Origin: Chitinophaga pinensis DSM 2588
GTDB lineage: Bacteria > Bacteroidota > Bacteroidia > Chitinophagales > Chitinophagaceae
Direction: 5' to 3'
DNA: 64,000 nucleotides
Assembly: GCF_000024005.1 (NCBI RefSeq)
Contig: NC_013132.1
Location: forward strand, 5,822,001 to 5,886,000
In this document: piece after piece, positions 32,139-40,774 of the stretch
Layout of the letters: each line of letters opens with the position of its first letter
Numbering within the stretch: position 1 is the stretch's first letter
The notes under the pieces: model-generated
The model's database searches: none
The model's input: only the letters and a program-made list of their open reading frames with translations
Told to the model about the DNA's origin: nothing
Program-made: the position numbers and the translations under genes

Positions 32139-33077
32139 ATGATTCAATATTTCAAAAATATAGACTCGCGCACGGTAGAAATTTCGGGACCTGAGAATGG
32201 GGCCTGGGTAAATATTACCCCTCCCCTGAAACAGGCAGAATTTGCCCAGCTCTCCGAAGAGCTGGACATTCCGCTGGACTTCCTGACCGACTCGCTCGAT
32301 ATAGACGAGAAATCCCGCTATGAGCTGGAAGATAATGTGAAACTGATCGTCATCAAAACTCCGACGGAAAACAATTCCATCAATGAGAGCGATGCGTATT
32401 ATATCACGATCCCGATTGTAATCATCCTCACGCATAATCAGATCCTGACGGTTAACTCATTCGATAACGCGGCTATTAACCGCTTCCTGAATACCTTCCA
32501 TAACCGTCATCCCGAGAAAAGAAATATGATGGTGCTGAAGATCTTCGAAAAGGTAACCATGAACTTCCTGGATTACCTTAAAGAGATCAATCAGCGCAGA
32601 AATATACTGGAACAAAAGCTGTATGACAGTAACCGTAACGAGGAACTGCTGTACATCATGCGTATCCAGAAAAGCCTGGTATACTTCCTGACCGCATTGC
32701 GCAGCAATGAACTGCTGCTCATGAAACTGGAACGTACTAACTTCCTGGGCCTGAACGAAGACGAAAAGGAATTCCTGCATGACCTGATCGTAGATACCTC
32801 TCAGGCGCTTGAAATGGCGAACGTCTACACCAACATACTTAGCAGTTCGATGGATGCCTTTGCCAGCATCATTTCCAATAACCTGAACCTGGTAATGAAA
32901 CGCCTCACGTCCATTACCATCGTACTCACCTTCCCGGTGCTTGTAGCCAGTATCTATGGTATGAACGTGGAAATACCTTTTGCGCATTCAACACATGCGT
33001 TCTATATTCCCGTCATACTGTCGATCGTGATCTCTGTGATCATGAGCTGGTACTTTATGAAGAAGAAATGGTTCTGA
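32139..33077 (+). CDS. corA: CorA-type magnesium transporter
   Basis: The 312-residue protein has a large N-terminal cytosolic domain, a long helix near residues 190-250, and the CorA signature YGMN at residues 273-276 between the two C-terminal membrane helices. It forms pentameric Mg2+ (or Co2+) channels in the inner membrane. The frame runs back to a TTG at 32118, but that lies within the -7 box; the ATG at 32139 is preferred. It lies between dapF and a NUDIX gene on the same strand. Confidence 0.88.
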   Translation: MIQYFKNIDSRTVEISGPENGAWVNITPPLKQAEFAQLSEELDIPLDFLTDSLDIDEKSRYELEDNVKLIVIKTPTENNSINESDAYYITIPIVIILTHNQILTVNSFDNAAINRFLNTFHNRHPEKRNMMVLKIFEKVTMNFLDYLKEINQRRNILEQKLYDSNRNEELLYIMRIQKSLVYFLTALRSNELLLMKLERTNFLGLNEDEKEFLHDLIVDTSQALEMANVYTNILSSSMDAFASIISNNLNLVMKRLTSITIVLTFPVLVASIYGMNVEIPFAHSTHAFYIPVILSIVISVIMSWYFMKKKWF

Positions 33078-33099
33078 TACTACTAAACCCGTTTTCCTG

Positions 33100-33549
33100 A
33101 TGCAAGGTTTCAATGTACGCGTATATGGTATAATGTTCAATGAGCAGAAACAAGTGCTCGTGACAGATGAATTCATTAAAGGAGGATACTTTACGAAGTT
33201 TCCCGGCGGCGGATTGGAATTCGGGGAAGGCACTTTACAGTGTGTGGTAAGGGAGTTTCAGGAAGAACTGGGACTGGATGTAGAAGTAGTGGAACATATC
33301 TATACCACTGATTTCTTTCAGATATCTGCCTTTGGCGACGGTTCACAGATCATCTCTATCTATTACCTGGTGAAACCATTGGCGCCGTTTAATTTCCCCC
33401 TGCTGGACAAACCTTTCGGATTTGACGTACCGGAAGGCGCACTGGAAGTAGAAGGCGCCAGGTGGATCAACTGGGAAGAATTCTCCGCCGAAGCAGTCAC
33501 CCTTCCCATTGATAAAGTAGTGGCAGATCTGGTAAAAGTCCGTTACTGA
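33100..33549 (+). CDS. NUDIX hydrolase
   Basis: The 149-residue protein has a complete NUDIX box: Gly37-x5-Glu43-x7-Arg51-Glu52-x2-Glu55-Glu56-x-Gly58. It hydrolyses nucleoside diphosphates linked to another group; the substrate is unknown. It starts 22 bp after corA and probably shares its mRNA. The convergent queuosine-precursor transporter gene ends 4 bp after its stop. Confidence 0.9.
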   Translation: MQGFNVRVYGIMFNEQKQVLVTDEFIKGGYFTKFPGGGLEFGEGTLQCVVREFQEELGLDVEVVEHIYTTDFFQISAFGDGSQIISIYYLVKPLAPFNFPLLDKPFGFDVPEGALEVEGARWINWEEFSAEAVTLPIDKVVADLVKVRY

Positions 33550-33553
33550 TTAT

Positions 33554-34354
33554 TTATTCATTCACCAGCACGGGTTCTTCTTCTTTGCCCATCGCAACCG
33601 CCTTCATACCGGCAGCTGTCTTATGACCCAGATACTTTTCAATTAATCTTTCTGCATAATAGATCACCGGCGTCAGCAGGATCGCTACTGTAAACTTGTA
33701 GATATAGTTTACCACGCATACTGCCAATACCAGCTGCCAGCTCCATCCCTTGCCCAGTTTAAACGCAATAAACAGTACGATAAAGCTGTCTACCAGCTGG
33801 GATACCAGCGTAGACCCTGTAGCCCTGAGCCACATGTGTTTATCCCCTGTCGCCCTTTTAATACGGTGGAAGACGGTCACGTCTACGATCTGGCTGACCA
33901 GGAAAGCGGCGATACTACCCATAATGATCCACATACCCTGACCAAAGATACCATTGAAGGCTTTCGTCATATCCGGGATGCCATCATCGACGCCGGAACC
34001 GATCCAGAAATCAGCCGGAGGTACGCCCATAGCTACATAAAACATCACGAATGCATACGCGATCAGCGATACTGCGATGTAGGAAATACGTCTTACGGCT
34101 TTCGGACCGTAATACTCATTGACGATATCCGTCATTACAAACTCCAGCGGCCAGAGTATAACGCCGCAGGTGAGGTTGAAGGATAGATTGTCCTGACCAA
34201 ACAGCGCGAAGGTATGTACGGGAATGCCGAACAGTTTCTCCAGCGAAAAGATCTTACCTCCGATACACTCCGCGATCAATGCATTGGCCACGAAAAAGGA
34301 ACAGAAGAAGATGAAAAGTTTAGTTGGTCTGTCTTTTAGAATGTTGTTTATCAT
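33554..34354 (-). CDS. Queuosine precursor transporter (YhhQ/VUT family)
   Basis: The 266-residue membrane protein has about six to seven hydrophobic segments. The family marks are ANALIAECIGGKIF in the N-terminal part, a VNEYYG segment after the second helix, and STLVSQLVDSFIVLF late in the protein. YhhQ-type carriers import queuine/preQ0 for tRNA wobble modification. The start overlaps the stop of the upstream 94-aa gene by 4 bp. The C-terminal 30 residues are polar. Confidence 0.85.
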   Translation of the reverse strand: MINNILKDRPTKLFIFFCSFFVANALIAECIGGKIFSLEKLFGIPVHTFALFGQDNLSFNLTCGVILWPLEFVMTDIVNEYYGPKAVRRISYIAVSLIAYAFVMFYVAMGVPPADFWIGSGVDDGIPDMTKAFNGIFGQGMWIIMGSIAAFLVSQIVDVTVFHRIKRATGDKHMWLRATGSTLVSQLVDSFIVLFIAFKLGKGWSWQLVLAVCVVNYIYKFTVAILLTPVIYYAERLIEKYLGHKTAAGMKAVAMGKEEEPVLVNE

Positions 34355-34635
34355 CTGAAGAGGAAATAAAATTGCACCAGTAAAATTATGATATTCATTA
34401 TAAAAACAAACGGAGGAAGTTCTGCCCAGGCGATCCTGCGACGCCCCAGGGCTAAAACGGCGAACAACAATACCAGCAGATTCAACGGGAATGCAAACAT
34501 AATACCCATTGGCAGAATGAATTTCAATAATTCCGGCGCCTGGCCCTTGAAGTCAATATAATAAGATGCTTCCGCCGCCAGGAAGCAAATGTTACAGATA
34601 AATGCCAGCTTTAAAAAGAATCGTAAGCGCCCCAT
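34351..34635 (-). CDS. Small membrane protein coupled to the queuosine transporter
   Basis: I do not recognise the family. The 94 residues have three hydrophobic segments and a basic N-terminus (MGRLRFFLK), with an RRRIAW segment between the second and third. A 4-bp overlap with the transporter start suggests translational coupling and related function, perhaps an accessory subunit. Confidence 0.6.
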   Translation of the reverse strand: MGRLRFFLKLAFICNICFLAAEASYYIDFKGQAPELLKFILPMGIMFAFPLNLLVLLFAVLALGRRRIAWAELPPFVFIMNIIILLVQFYFLFR

Positions 34636-34710
34636 TATTGAAATTTCGGATAAATTACAGTTATTTTGCTTTCCCTGGTCAGAATTTTAAACAAAAGGAT
34701 TGTATAAATC

Positions 34711-35637
34711 ATGGAAATAGCGATATCAGTTGTCATTTGTTCATATAACAGAGAAGCCTATATTATCGAGGCCATTGATAGTCTGTATAAACAGGATATT
34801 GATAAAAAATGCTATGAAGTGATCGTGGTGGATAATAACAGCAAGGATAATACGGCTGCAAAGGTAGCCGAATATATCCAGTCACATCCTGACATGCAGA
34901 TCTCTTACTACCTGGAGACCCGCCAGGGCGCTTCCTATGCACGTAATACTGGCGCTGAAAAGTCACATGGTAAATTGATCTGTTGTATGGACGACGATGC
35001 AGTAGCTATGCCGGGCTATCTGCAGAACATCATTACTTTCTTTGACCAGCATCCGGATGCGACTGGTCTGGGTGGACGTATCATCCCACGGTACATCCCC
35101 TCAGAACCCAAATGGATGTCGCACTACGTGTCATCCCTGGTAGGTAACTTCGATTACAGTCCGGAGGCCAAACCATTTGAAAACGGCCGTTATCCGCTGG
35201 AATCCAATATGATTGTACGGAGAGATGACTTCTTCGCCGTAGGCGGTTTTAATACCAGTCTGCCGGGTGTAAAGGGTACCCTTCGCGTAGGTGGTGAAGG
35301 CAAGGAATTCTTCTATAAACTGATTGAAAGAGGCGGTATCATTTACTATGATCCTACGGTAATCGTACACCATGTGGTAGAAGTAAAGAAACTGACATCC
35401 GAATATATGTACCGGGTGGCTTCCGGTATCGGCCGTGGAGAAAAGGTACGTATGACCACCAAAGGCAGCGGCGCGGTACATAAGAAAAGCCTGGAATACC
35501 TGTTTAAACTGGGCGCATCCTTTGTCATCGGCGGTTACTACTTATTACAGGGAAAGCCGGCTAAAACATGGCCGGTGATACAGTTCAGGATCGATGTGCT
35601 GAAGGGGTACTGGGAACCGGTACATAAAGACAATTAG
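34711..35637 (+). CDS. Glycosyltransferase family 2
   Basis: The 308-residue protein has a GT-A fold: N-terminal SVVICSYNR, VVDNNSKDNT, a MDDDA DxD-like motif near residue 96 and a GGEGKEFFYKL segment at the acceptor side. A C-terminal hydrophobic segment (FVIGGYYLL) may associate with the membrane. It probably transfers a sugar in polysaccharide synthesis and is the first gene of the 34.7-44 kb polysaccharide region. The last codons (GAC AAT TAG) are provided by the first unit of heptamer repeat copy D. Confidence 0.9.
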   Translation: MEIAISVVICSYNREAYIIEAIDSLYKQDIDKKCYEVIVVDNNSKDNTAAKVAEYIQSHPDMQISYYLETRQGASYARNTGAEKSHGKLICCMDDDAVAMPGYLQNIITFFDQHPDATGLGGRIIPRYIPSEPKWMSHYVSSLVGNFDYSPEAKPFENGRYPLESNMIVRRDDFFAVGGFNTSLPGVKGTLRVGGEGKEFFYKLIERGGIIYYDPTVIVHHVVEVKKLTSEYMYRVASGIGRGEKVRMTTKGSGAVHKKSLEYLFKLGASFVIGGYYLLQGKPAKTWPVIQFRIDVLKGYWEPVHKDN

Positions 35638-35773
35638 AAATGGTCAATTAGGAATTAGAATGCAGCAAAGATCGCTGTATATGAATATTGAACTTGAAGG
35701 CGTCCATGATGGACGCCTTCAAGTTTATATGGGAGACTATTACATCCAATTCTTAATTCCTAATTCCTAATTT
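35631..35773. repeat. Composite heptamer repeat, copy D
   Basis: Left array: CAATTAG, a degenerate unit, CAATTAG, GAATTAG at 35631-35658. Right array inverted at 35746-35773. Between them is a perfect 15-bp terminator stem (35691-35705 with 35711-35725). The left array ends the GT2 gene; the right array supplies the last codons and stop of the AraC remnant. Confidence 0.88.
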
Positions 35774-36068
35774 TTAACAACAGGTGCATTAACTCAATCA
35801 GGTAGGTACGTTGTAATTCCTTCGCATACGGATAATCAGAATGGTCTTCTTCTTCCAGTTTTCTGAAAATGGCACTGGCGGTGGCATTCTCCCGTGCATT
35901 GAGCGTATAGGAACGCCGTTCGCTGATAGTGGAAGGAAAGAGTCCACTATAGCGGAACATACCTGCCGGTAAAAAATCATTCCGGAATGTAAAGACACAT
36001 TCCGCTCCTCCACGCACAGGCACATACAACAGTACATAGTACTGATTTACAAAACAGATCCGGAGCAT
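35760..36068 (-). pseudogene. AraC regulator remnant (sensor-domain fragment)
   Basis: The 102 codons resemble the sensor region of the intact AraC protein upstream on the same strand: compare ASAIFRKLEEE and YLIELMHLLLK with ARGIFKKMKQE and YIVELIHFALK. The DNA-binding domain is missing. The frame breaks off exactly at the heptamer array, which encodes the final Ile-Arg-Asn and the TAG. The N-terminal 100 residues are also missing or out of frame. This is therefore a decayed paralogue, truncated at the repeat. Confidence 0.75.
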
Positions 36069-36145
36069 ATCGTGCTATTTTTACTGGCAGCAGCCAGCGT
36101 CCCTTGACGGGACAGGTGAGTGATGTACGGTAATCGCAAGGACGC

Positions 36146-37039
36146 TTAGCTTCTGTATGCAGTAGGCGTCTGATTCGTGTGTTTCTTAAAGAAGTGCGTA
36201 AAGTGTGCAGCATCTTCAAAACCCAGCGTATAGCTGATCTCAGAGATACTCCAGTCAGTATGTTTGAGTAACACCATGGCTTCACTGGCCAGGCGGTTGA
36301 GGATATGTGCTGTGGTGGTCTTCCCTGTTGTATGTTTCAAGGCATAGTTCAGGTGATTGACATGTACCGCCAGGCGATCTGCAAAGTCACGCGCAGAGCG
36401 TAGTTCAAAACGTTGTGCCAGGGACTCTATGGGAAACTGCCGGTCCAGCAATTCATTAAAGACCGCTGTAATACGCGTATTGGCATCCATCTGCTGATAC
36501 ACCGTATCAACAGGTTTCAGTTTCAGGGCAAAATGGATCAGCTCAACGATATAGTTCCGGATAAGGTCGTGCTTAAACTCATAATCCGTTGCCAGCTCCT
36601 GTTTCATCTTCTTAAAAATGCCCCTAGCCGTCTTCTCCTGTGTCTTATTCAACAGGAATACGGGCCGCGCCCCTGCTGCAAATACGGGCAGTTCGCGGAT
36701 ACTGTTGCGATATTGCGCATTGAAATAGGCTTCGGTAAAGATGAAATAGTCGCCCATCATCATACCATCCGGCAGATCGATGGTATAGGGTACGTCCGGA
36801 CTGAAAAAAGCGAGCGCCGGACCATTGACTTCCAGACTGGTATCTCCGTAATGCAGGATATTCCTGCCCCATGAGAGCGTTACCTTATAGAAATCACGAC
36901 GACGGTATTTGATAGTGGCGGTTCCTTCGCAATCATCAAAACTGAAGAGATTGAAGTGCATGTTGTCATGCTTCAATCCCTCAGGCGGGCGATTGAATTT
37001 ATCCTGGTAAAAACCTTCCAGTGATTCCATCTTTTCCAT
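36146..37039 (-). CDS. AraC family transcriptional regulator
   Basis: The 297-residue protein has an N-terminal cupin sensor and a C-terminal AraC domain with two helix-turn-helix units, ending ISYTLGFEDAAHFTHFFKKH. It lies 88 bp after the SDR gene on the same strand, a pairing of regulator and target seen again elsewhere in this window. A degraded copy of its sensor region lies immediately downstream, implying an old tandem duplication. An internal Met at residue 4 is an alternative start. Confidence 0.88.
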   Translation of the reverse strand: MEKMESLEGFYQDKFNRPPEGLKHDNMHFNLFSFDDCEGTATIKYRRRDFYKVTLSWGRNILHYGDTSLEVNGPALAFFSPDVPYTIDLPDGMMMGDYFIFTEAYFNAQYRNSIRELPVFAAGARPVFLLNKTQEKTARGIFKKMKQELATDYEFKHDLIRNYIVELIHFALKLKPVDTVYQQMDANTRITAVFNELLDRQFPIESLAQRFELRSARDFADRLAVHVNHLNYALKHTTGKTTTAHILNRLASEAMVLLKHTDWSISEISYTLGFEDAAHFTHFFKKHTNQTPTAYRS

Positions 37040-37127
37040 ACTATAAAGATATTGATTTCGCGATATCCGGCATGACCTACCGGGGCCGGCGGTATCTGGC
37101 GGTCCCGGTAGCCTGTCCGGTTTTGCA

Positions 37128-37946
37128 CTAAGACTGCGGAACGTGCCTGTCCTTCATCAGCTGGAGATATTCCTCTTCGGTTTTAGTGTTGCGTGCATTG
37201 ATCAGCAATTGCGCATCAGGCGTAGCAATGTAACGTAACTTGTCTTTACCATCAGTAGCAGCGGTATAGATCACATCAACGACGTCTTCGCTGGTAGCGG
37301 GATTGGCATTGAGGGCCATCCAGTGTCCCAGGAAGGCGTTGACATAGGCATTATAGTCGGTGATGTCATTGCTGCCGGTGAAATTGGCTGCATTATCAAA
37401 ATTGGTGGCCGTCACGCCTGGTTCGATCAGTTTTACATGGATGTTGAAGTTCGCCAGCTCATAGCGCAGGGACTCTGTAAATCCTTCTACGGCAAATTTG
37501 GTGGCATTATACAGGCTGATAATCGGAAAAGATACCCGTCCGCCCATAGAGGAGATATTGATAATGGTACCTGCCTTGTTGGCGCGGAAGTGAGGCAGAA
37601 TGGCTTTGGTAGCGGCCATCAGTCCGAATACATTTACATCAAACTGTGTACGGATCTGCTCTTCGGTAGCAAGTTCAAATGGGCCGAAAAGGCCGTAACC
37701 AGCGTTATTGATAAAGGTATCTATCTTCCCGTATTTCGCGATCGTAGTGGCAATACCAGCTTCAATGCTCGCTTTATCCTGTACATCCACCTTGAGAACC
37801 AGTACATTATCCAGTAATGTCAGTTCATTTTCTTTTTCCGGAGAACGCATGGTAGCGATCACATTCCAGCCTGCAGCGGCAAATCTCTTCGCGGTGGTCT
37901 TTCCCAATCCCTGTGAAGCACCGGTAATAAAAACAGTTTTTTTCAT
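37128..37946 (-). CDS. SDR family oxidoreductase
   Basis: This is a 272-residue classical SDR: TGASQGLGK glycine motif, NNAGYGLFG, a catalytic Ser in NISSMGG and Tyr-x3-Lys in YNATKFA. The N-terminus starts directly with the Rossmann strand, so it is cytosolic. Substrate is unknown. The AraC gene downstream is its probable regulator. The pair sits inside the polysaccharide region and does not look related to it. Confidence 0.9.
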   Translation of the reverse strand: MKKTVFITGASQGLGKTTAKRFAAAGWNVIATMRSPEKENELTLLDNVLVLKVDVQDKASIEAGIATTIAKYGKIDTFINNAGYGLFGPFELATEEQIRTQFDVNVFGLMAATKAILPHFRANKAGTIINISSMGGRVSFPIISLYNATKFAVEGFTESLRYELANFNIHVKLIEPGVTATNFDNAANFTGSNDITDYNAYVNAFLGHWMALNANPATSEDVVDVIYTAATDGKDKLRYIATPDAQLLINARNTKTEEEYLQLMKDRHVPQS

Positions 37947-38066
37947 GGCTTTAACTTTTGAATACTGTCATTGTTTTTGACGATTCAAAAGTACCATGGC
38001 TGCGCTCCGCGGATTTGGGAGTAACAAATAATTGCTTGTATAATTCAAAGAATGGAGTACCGGCGG

Positions 38067-39071
38067 TTACAGTACTTTATAAAAATGCGGTTTATTCCGC
38101 AGGATTGTTGGCGTCAGCCACCATAAGCGGCAAACATTTTTGGTCAGCCCCCATACCTGTGGCATAAAGCGGAAAGGATTACGGCCTTTGAAGATATTTT
38201 CGAAGATGCTGCCGATAAAGAATACGGGTATGGCGAAGCTGTAATTGAGGAGTAATGTTAAATACCACAAAATGCCGAACTGTTTCCGCACTCTCACGTG
38301 ATTGGAGAGCATAAGTTGCAGCCCTTTACGGTCATATAATCCGTAGTAGCCTTTTTCATCAGAATCAAAAGCGTCGCCGGTTGTTTCTCCCTGTAAATGA
38401 ATGATATTGATATCGCCGTAGATGGCTAACTCGCCCTGCCGGCGCAGACGGCTGCACCATTCTACTTCTTCCGCATAAAGGAAAAAGTCCTCGTCCATAT
38501 AGCCTGCTTTCTCAATAGAACTGCGTTTTACCATGAGATATGCGCCGCTGATCCAGTCCACATGATGTTCTGTACTGGCTTCCTGTACATTGGGTACCTT
38601 AGTTTTGAGCTGGTACCCCACCCAGCGGATGACCTTTCCCCAGTACGGTAAAGGCAGCAGGTGGTTCAGACCGCCTTTCATGAAATAGTTGCCCGATATT
38701 TGCAGGGTACGGTCAGCATTGAGCTGCTGCACACCGCAGGCGATCAGGTTACTCTGCGCAAAGCGTTGTACACAGCGGTCCAGTGCCTTATCAAGTATGA
38801 GTGTATCAGGATTCAATAATAAGAGCTGTTCGCCCTGTGCTACACGGAGGCCGGCATTATTGGCGCGGGAAAAGCCCGCATTGTATCCCATCTGTAAAAA
38901 CTGTACAAAGGGATAAGCCGTTTTGAGCTGCTGTTCACTGTCATCCCCGGATGCATTGTCCACCACGATCACCTCATAACTGATGTTTGTTGTTTCCGCC
39001 ACAATGGTACTGATACAATCCAGAATGAGGCGGCTGCTCTTATAATTTACAATGATGATCGATAAATCCAT
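38067..39071 (-). CDS. Glycosyltransferase family 2 (rhamnosyltransferase-like)
   Basis: The 334-residue protein has N-terminal SIIIVNYKS, VVDNASGDDS, a GFSRANN segment and LLLNPDT, as in WbbL-type rhamnosyltransferases. The C-terminal region has a hydrophobic stretch (LWYLTLLLNYSFAIPVFF) that anchors it at the membrane. It probably adds a deoxyhexose or hexose to a lipid-linked glycan. It is divergent from the flippase gene. Confidence 0.88.
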   Translation of the reverse strand: MDLSIIIVNYKSSRLILDCISTIVAETTNISYEVIVVDNASGDDSEQQLKTAYPFVQFLQMGYNAGFSRANNAGLRVAQGEQLLLLNPDTLILDKALDRCVQRFAQSNLIACGVQQLNADRTLQISGNYFMKGGLNHLLPLPYWGKVIRWVGYQLKTKVPNVQEASTEHHVDWISGAYLMVKRSSIEKAGYMDEDFFLYAEEVEWCSRLRRQGELAIYGDINIIHLQGETTGDAFDSDEKGYYGLYDRKGLQLMLSNHVRVRKQFGILWYLTLLLNYSFAIPVFFIGSIFENIFKGRNPFRFMPQVWGLTKNVCRLWWLTPTILRNKPHFYKVL

Positions 39072-39190
39072 GCCTGATTTTATGCAATAATTCTGCCGGG
39101 GCAGATGATGAAAAAATGGTAAAGTACCATCTGAAATCGCAAATTAATAAATACCTTTAGCTTTACAACAACTGTTATTTTTTAAGCAAT

Positions 39191-40687
39191 ATGAGCGAAC
39201 TGCGGAAAAAGAGTATAGTTTCTATCGTATGGACATATGTTGGATTTATTTTCGGTGCTATAAACGTATTCTTATCTGCAAGATATCTCCTGCCGGAGTA
39301 TAACGGTCTGACCCGGGTAATCCTGGAAATGGGGGTACTCTTCTCTTCCTTTGCTACTTTCGGTGTCCCTACCCTGCTTGGAAAGTTTTATCCTTATTAT
39401 AAGGACCGGATGGAGAAAAAACACTCCGATCTGCTGACATTGGCACTGGTCATTACCACGATAGGATTCATCCTGCTTTCGACAGGTGTTTATTTTCTCA
39501 AACCTTTTATCAGTCGCAAGTTTTCCGGCAAATCACCCTTGCTGGTAGATTACTACTATCTCGCATTGCCGATCACCTTTTTCCTGACTTATCTGAATAT
39601 ACTGGAAGCACATGCCTGGAACCTGTTCAAGACGGTCATTTCAAATTTCTTCAAGGAAGTCGCTTTCCGTATCGCCAATCTCCTGCTGCTGGCAGTATAT
39701 ATACTGAACTGGATCTCCTTCGAGACCTTCATTATGTTGTTCAGTTTATTATATGGTGTTTCCTTCCTTGGATTGCTGATCTACATGATCTCTATCGGTG
39801 AGATGAATATCACATTCAACATCAGTAAACTGACCAGACGTCTCTGGACGAAAATGCTGCCTTATGTGTTTTTCATGCTGGCGAGCAATGTCGTATTGAT
39901 ATTCAAAGACAGTTTTGACGGACTCGCCATCTCCAGTATGCATGGACTGGAATATGCGGCCGTATTTGTACTGGTCAACTACCTGGTCACATCCATCGGT
40001 GTACCGCAAAGAAGTGTGGTAAGTATTGCGTTCCCGATCATCGCGAGAGCATGGAAAGAAAAAAACATGGGCAAACTGGCGGATGTTTATACAAAAACTT
40101 CCATCACGCTGTTATTGATATCAACCTTTCTTTTCGGCCTGGTATGGATCAATTTTGATGATGTGCTGACCTTCCTGAAACTGCCGGAGATCTACAGAAT
40201 GGGTAAGACCACATTGTTGTTGCTGGCCATTGCGAAGATCGTAGAATTAGGTACCGGCGCCAGCGGACAGATTATCATCTCTTCCCGCAGGTGGAAGTTT
40301 GAGTCTTATTCCAATATGATTTTACTGGCAGCATCTGTACCGGTGAATTACTATCTGATCAAACATATGGGTATTCCTGGTGCAGGTTGGGCCAACCTCA
40401 TTCTGGTAGTAGTGTTCAATGGTATCCGTTTTGCTTATCTGTGGTATAACTACAAGATGCAGCCGTTTAATCTGAAAACGGTCTATGGTATTTTGTTACC
40501 GGTGGTACTGGTGCTGATCACCACTACACTGATCAACTTCTCTTCTCCCCTGCTGAACATCATTTTGCGCAGCGTCATTTTCGTTGTCGGTTTTATTTCC
40601 ACCACACTCCTGTTAGAGATTTCTGAAGATGCAACAGGTGTATTCCGTACCGTGAAAAAGCGACTGGGCATCGGCAAACCCGAATAA
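39191..40687 (+). CDS. Wzx-like polysaccharide flippase (MATE/MOP superfamily)
   Basis: The 498-residue protein has about 12-14 membrane segments spread along its length and a basic C-terminal tail (KKRLGIGK). This fits the Wzx/RfbX flippases, which move undecaprenyl-linked oligosaccharide units to the periplasm. A TATTTTTT box, one base from TAnnTTTG, lies 7 nt before the ATG. It stands among glycosyltransferase genes. Confidence 0.85.
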   Translation: MSELRKKSIVSIVWTYVGFIFGAINVFLSARYLLPEYNGLTRVILEMGVLFSSFATFGVPTLLGKFYPYYKDRMEKKHSDLLTLALVITTIGFILLSTGVYFLKPFISRKFSGKSPLLVDYYYLALPITFFLTYLNILEAHAWNLFKTVISNFFKEVAFRIANLLLLAVYILNWISFETFIMLFSLLYGVSFLGLLIYMISIGEMNITFNISKLTRRLWTKMLPYVFFMLASNVVLIFKDSFDGLAISSMHGLEYAAVFVLVNYLVTSIGVPQRSVVSIAFPIIARAWKEKNMGKLADVYTKTSITLLLISTFLFGLVWINFDDVLTFLKLPEIYRMGKTTLLLLAIAKIVELGTGASGQIIISSRRWKFESYSNMILLAASVPVNYYLIKHMGIPGAGWANLILVVVFNGIRFAYLWYNYKMQPFNLKTVYGILLPVVLVLITTTLINFSSPLLNIILRSVIFVVGFISTTLLLEISEDATGVFRTVKKRLGIGKPE

Positions 40688-40704
40688 AATATGGATATAA
40701 TATT

Positions 40705-40749
40705 ACACCCACCTCTTATAGCTTTTATATCGCTACACGAGGTGGATGT
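40705..40749. terminator. Terminator between flippase and GT2 genes
   Basis: ACACCCACCTC (40705-40715) pairs with GAGGTGGATGT (40739-40749), one G-U pair; AT-rich flanks extend the stem on both sides. It can stop transcription from both convergent genes. Confidence 0.65.
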
Positions 40750-40774
40750 TACATTATATACAAGTTCAGGCTTA

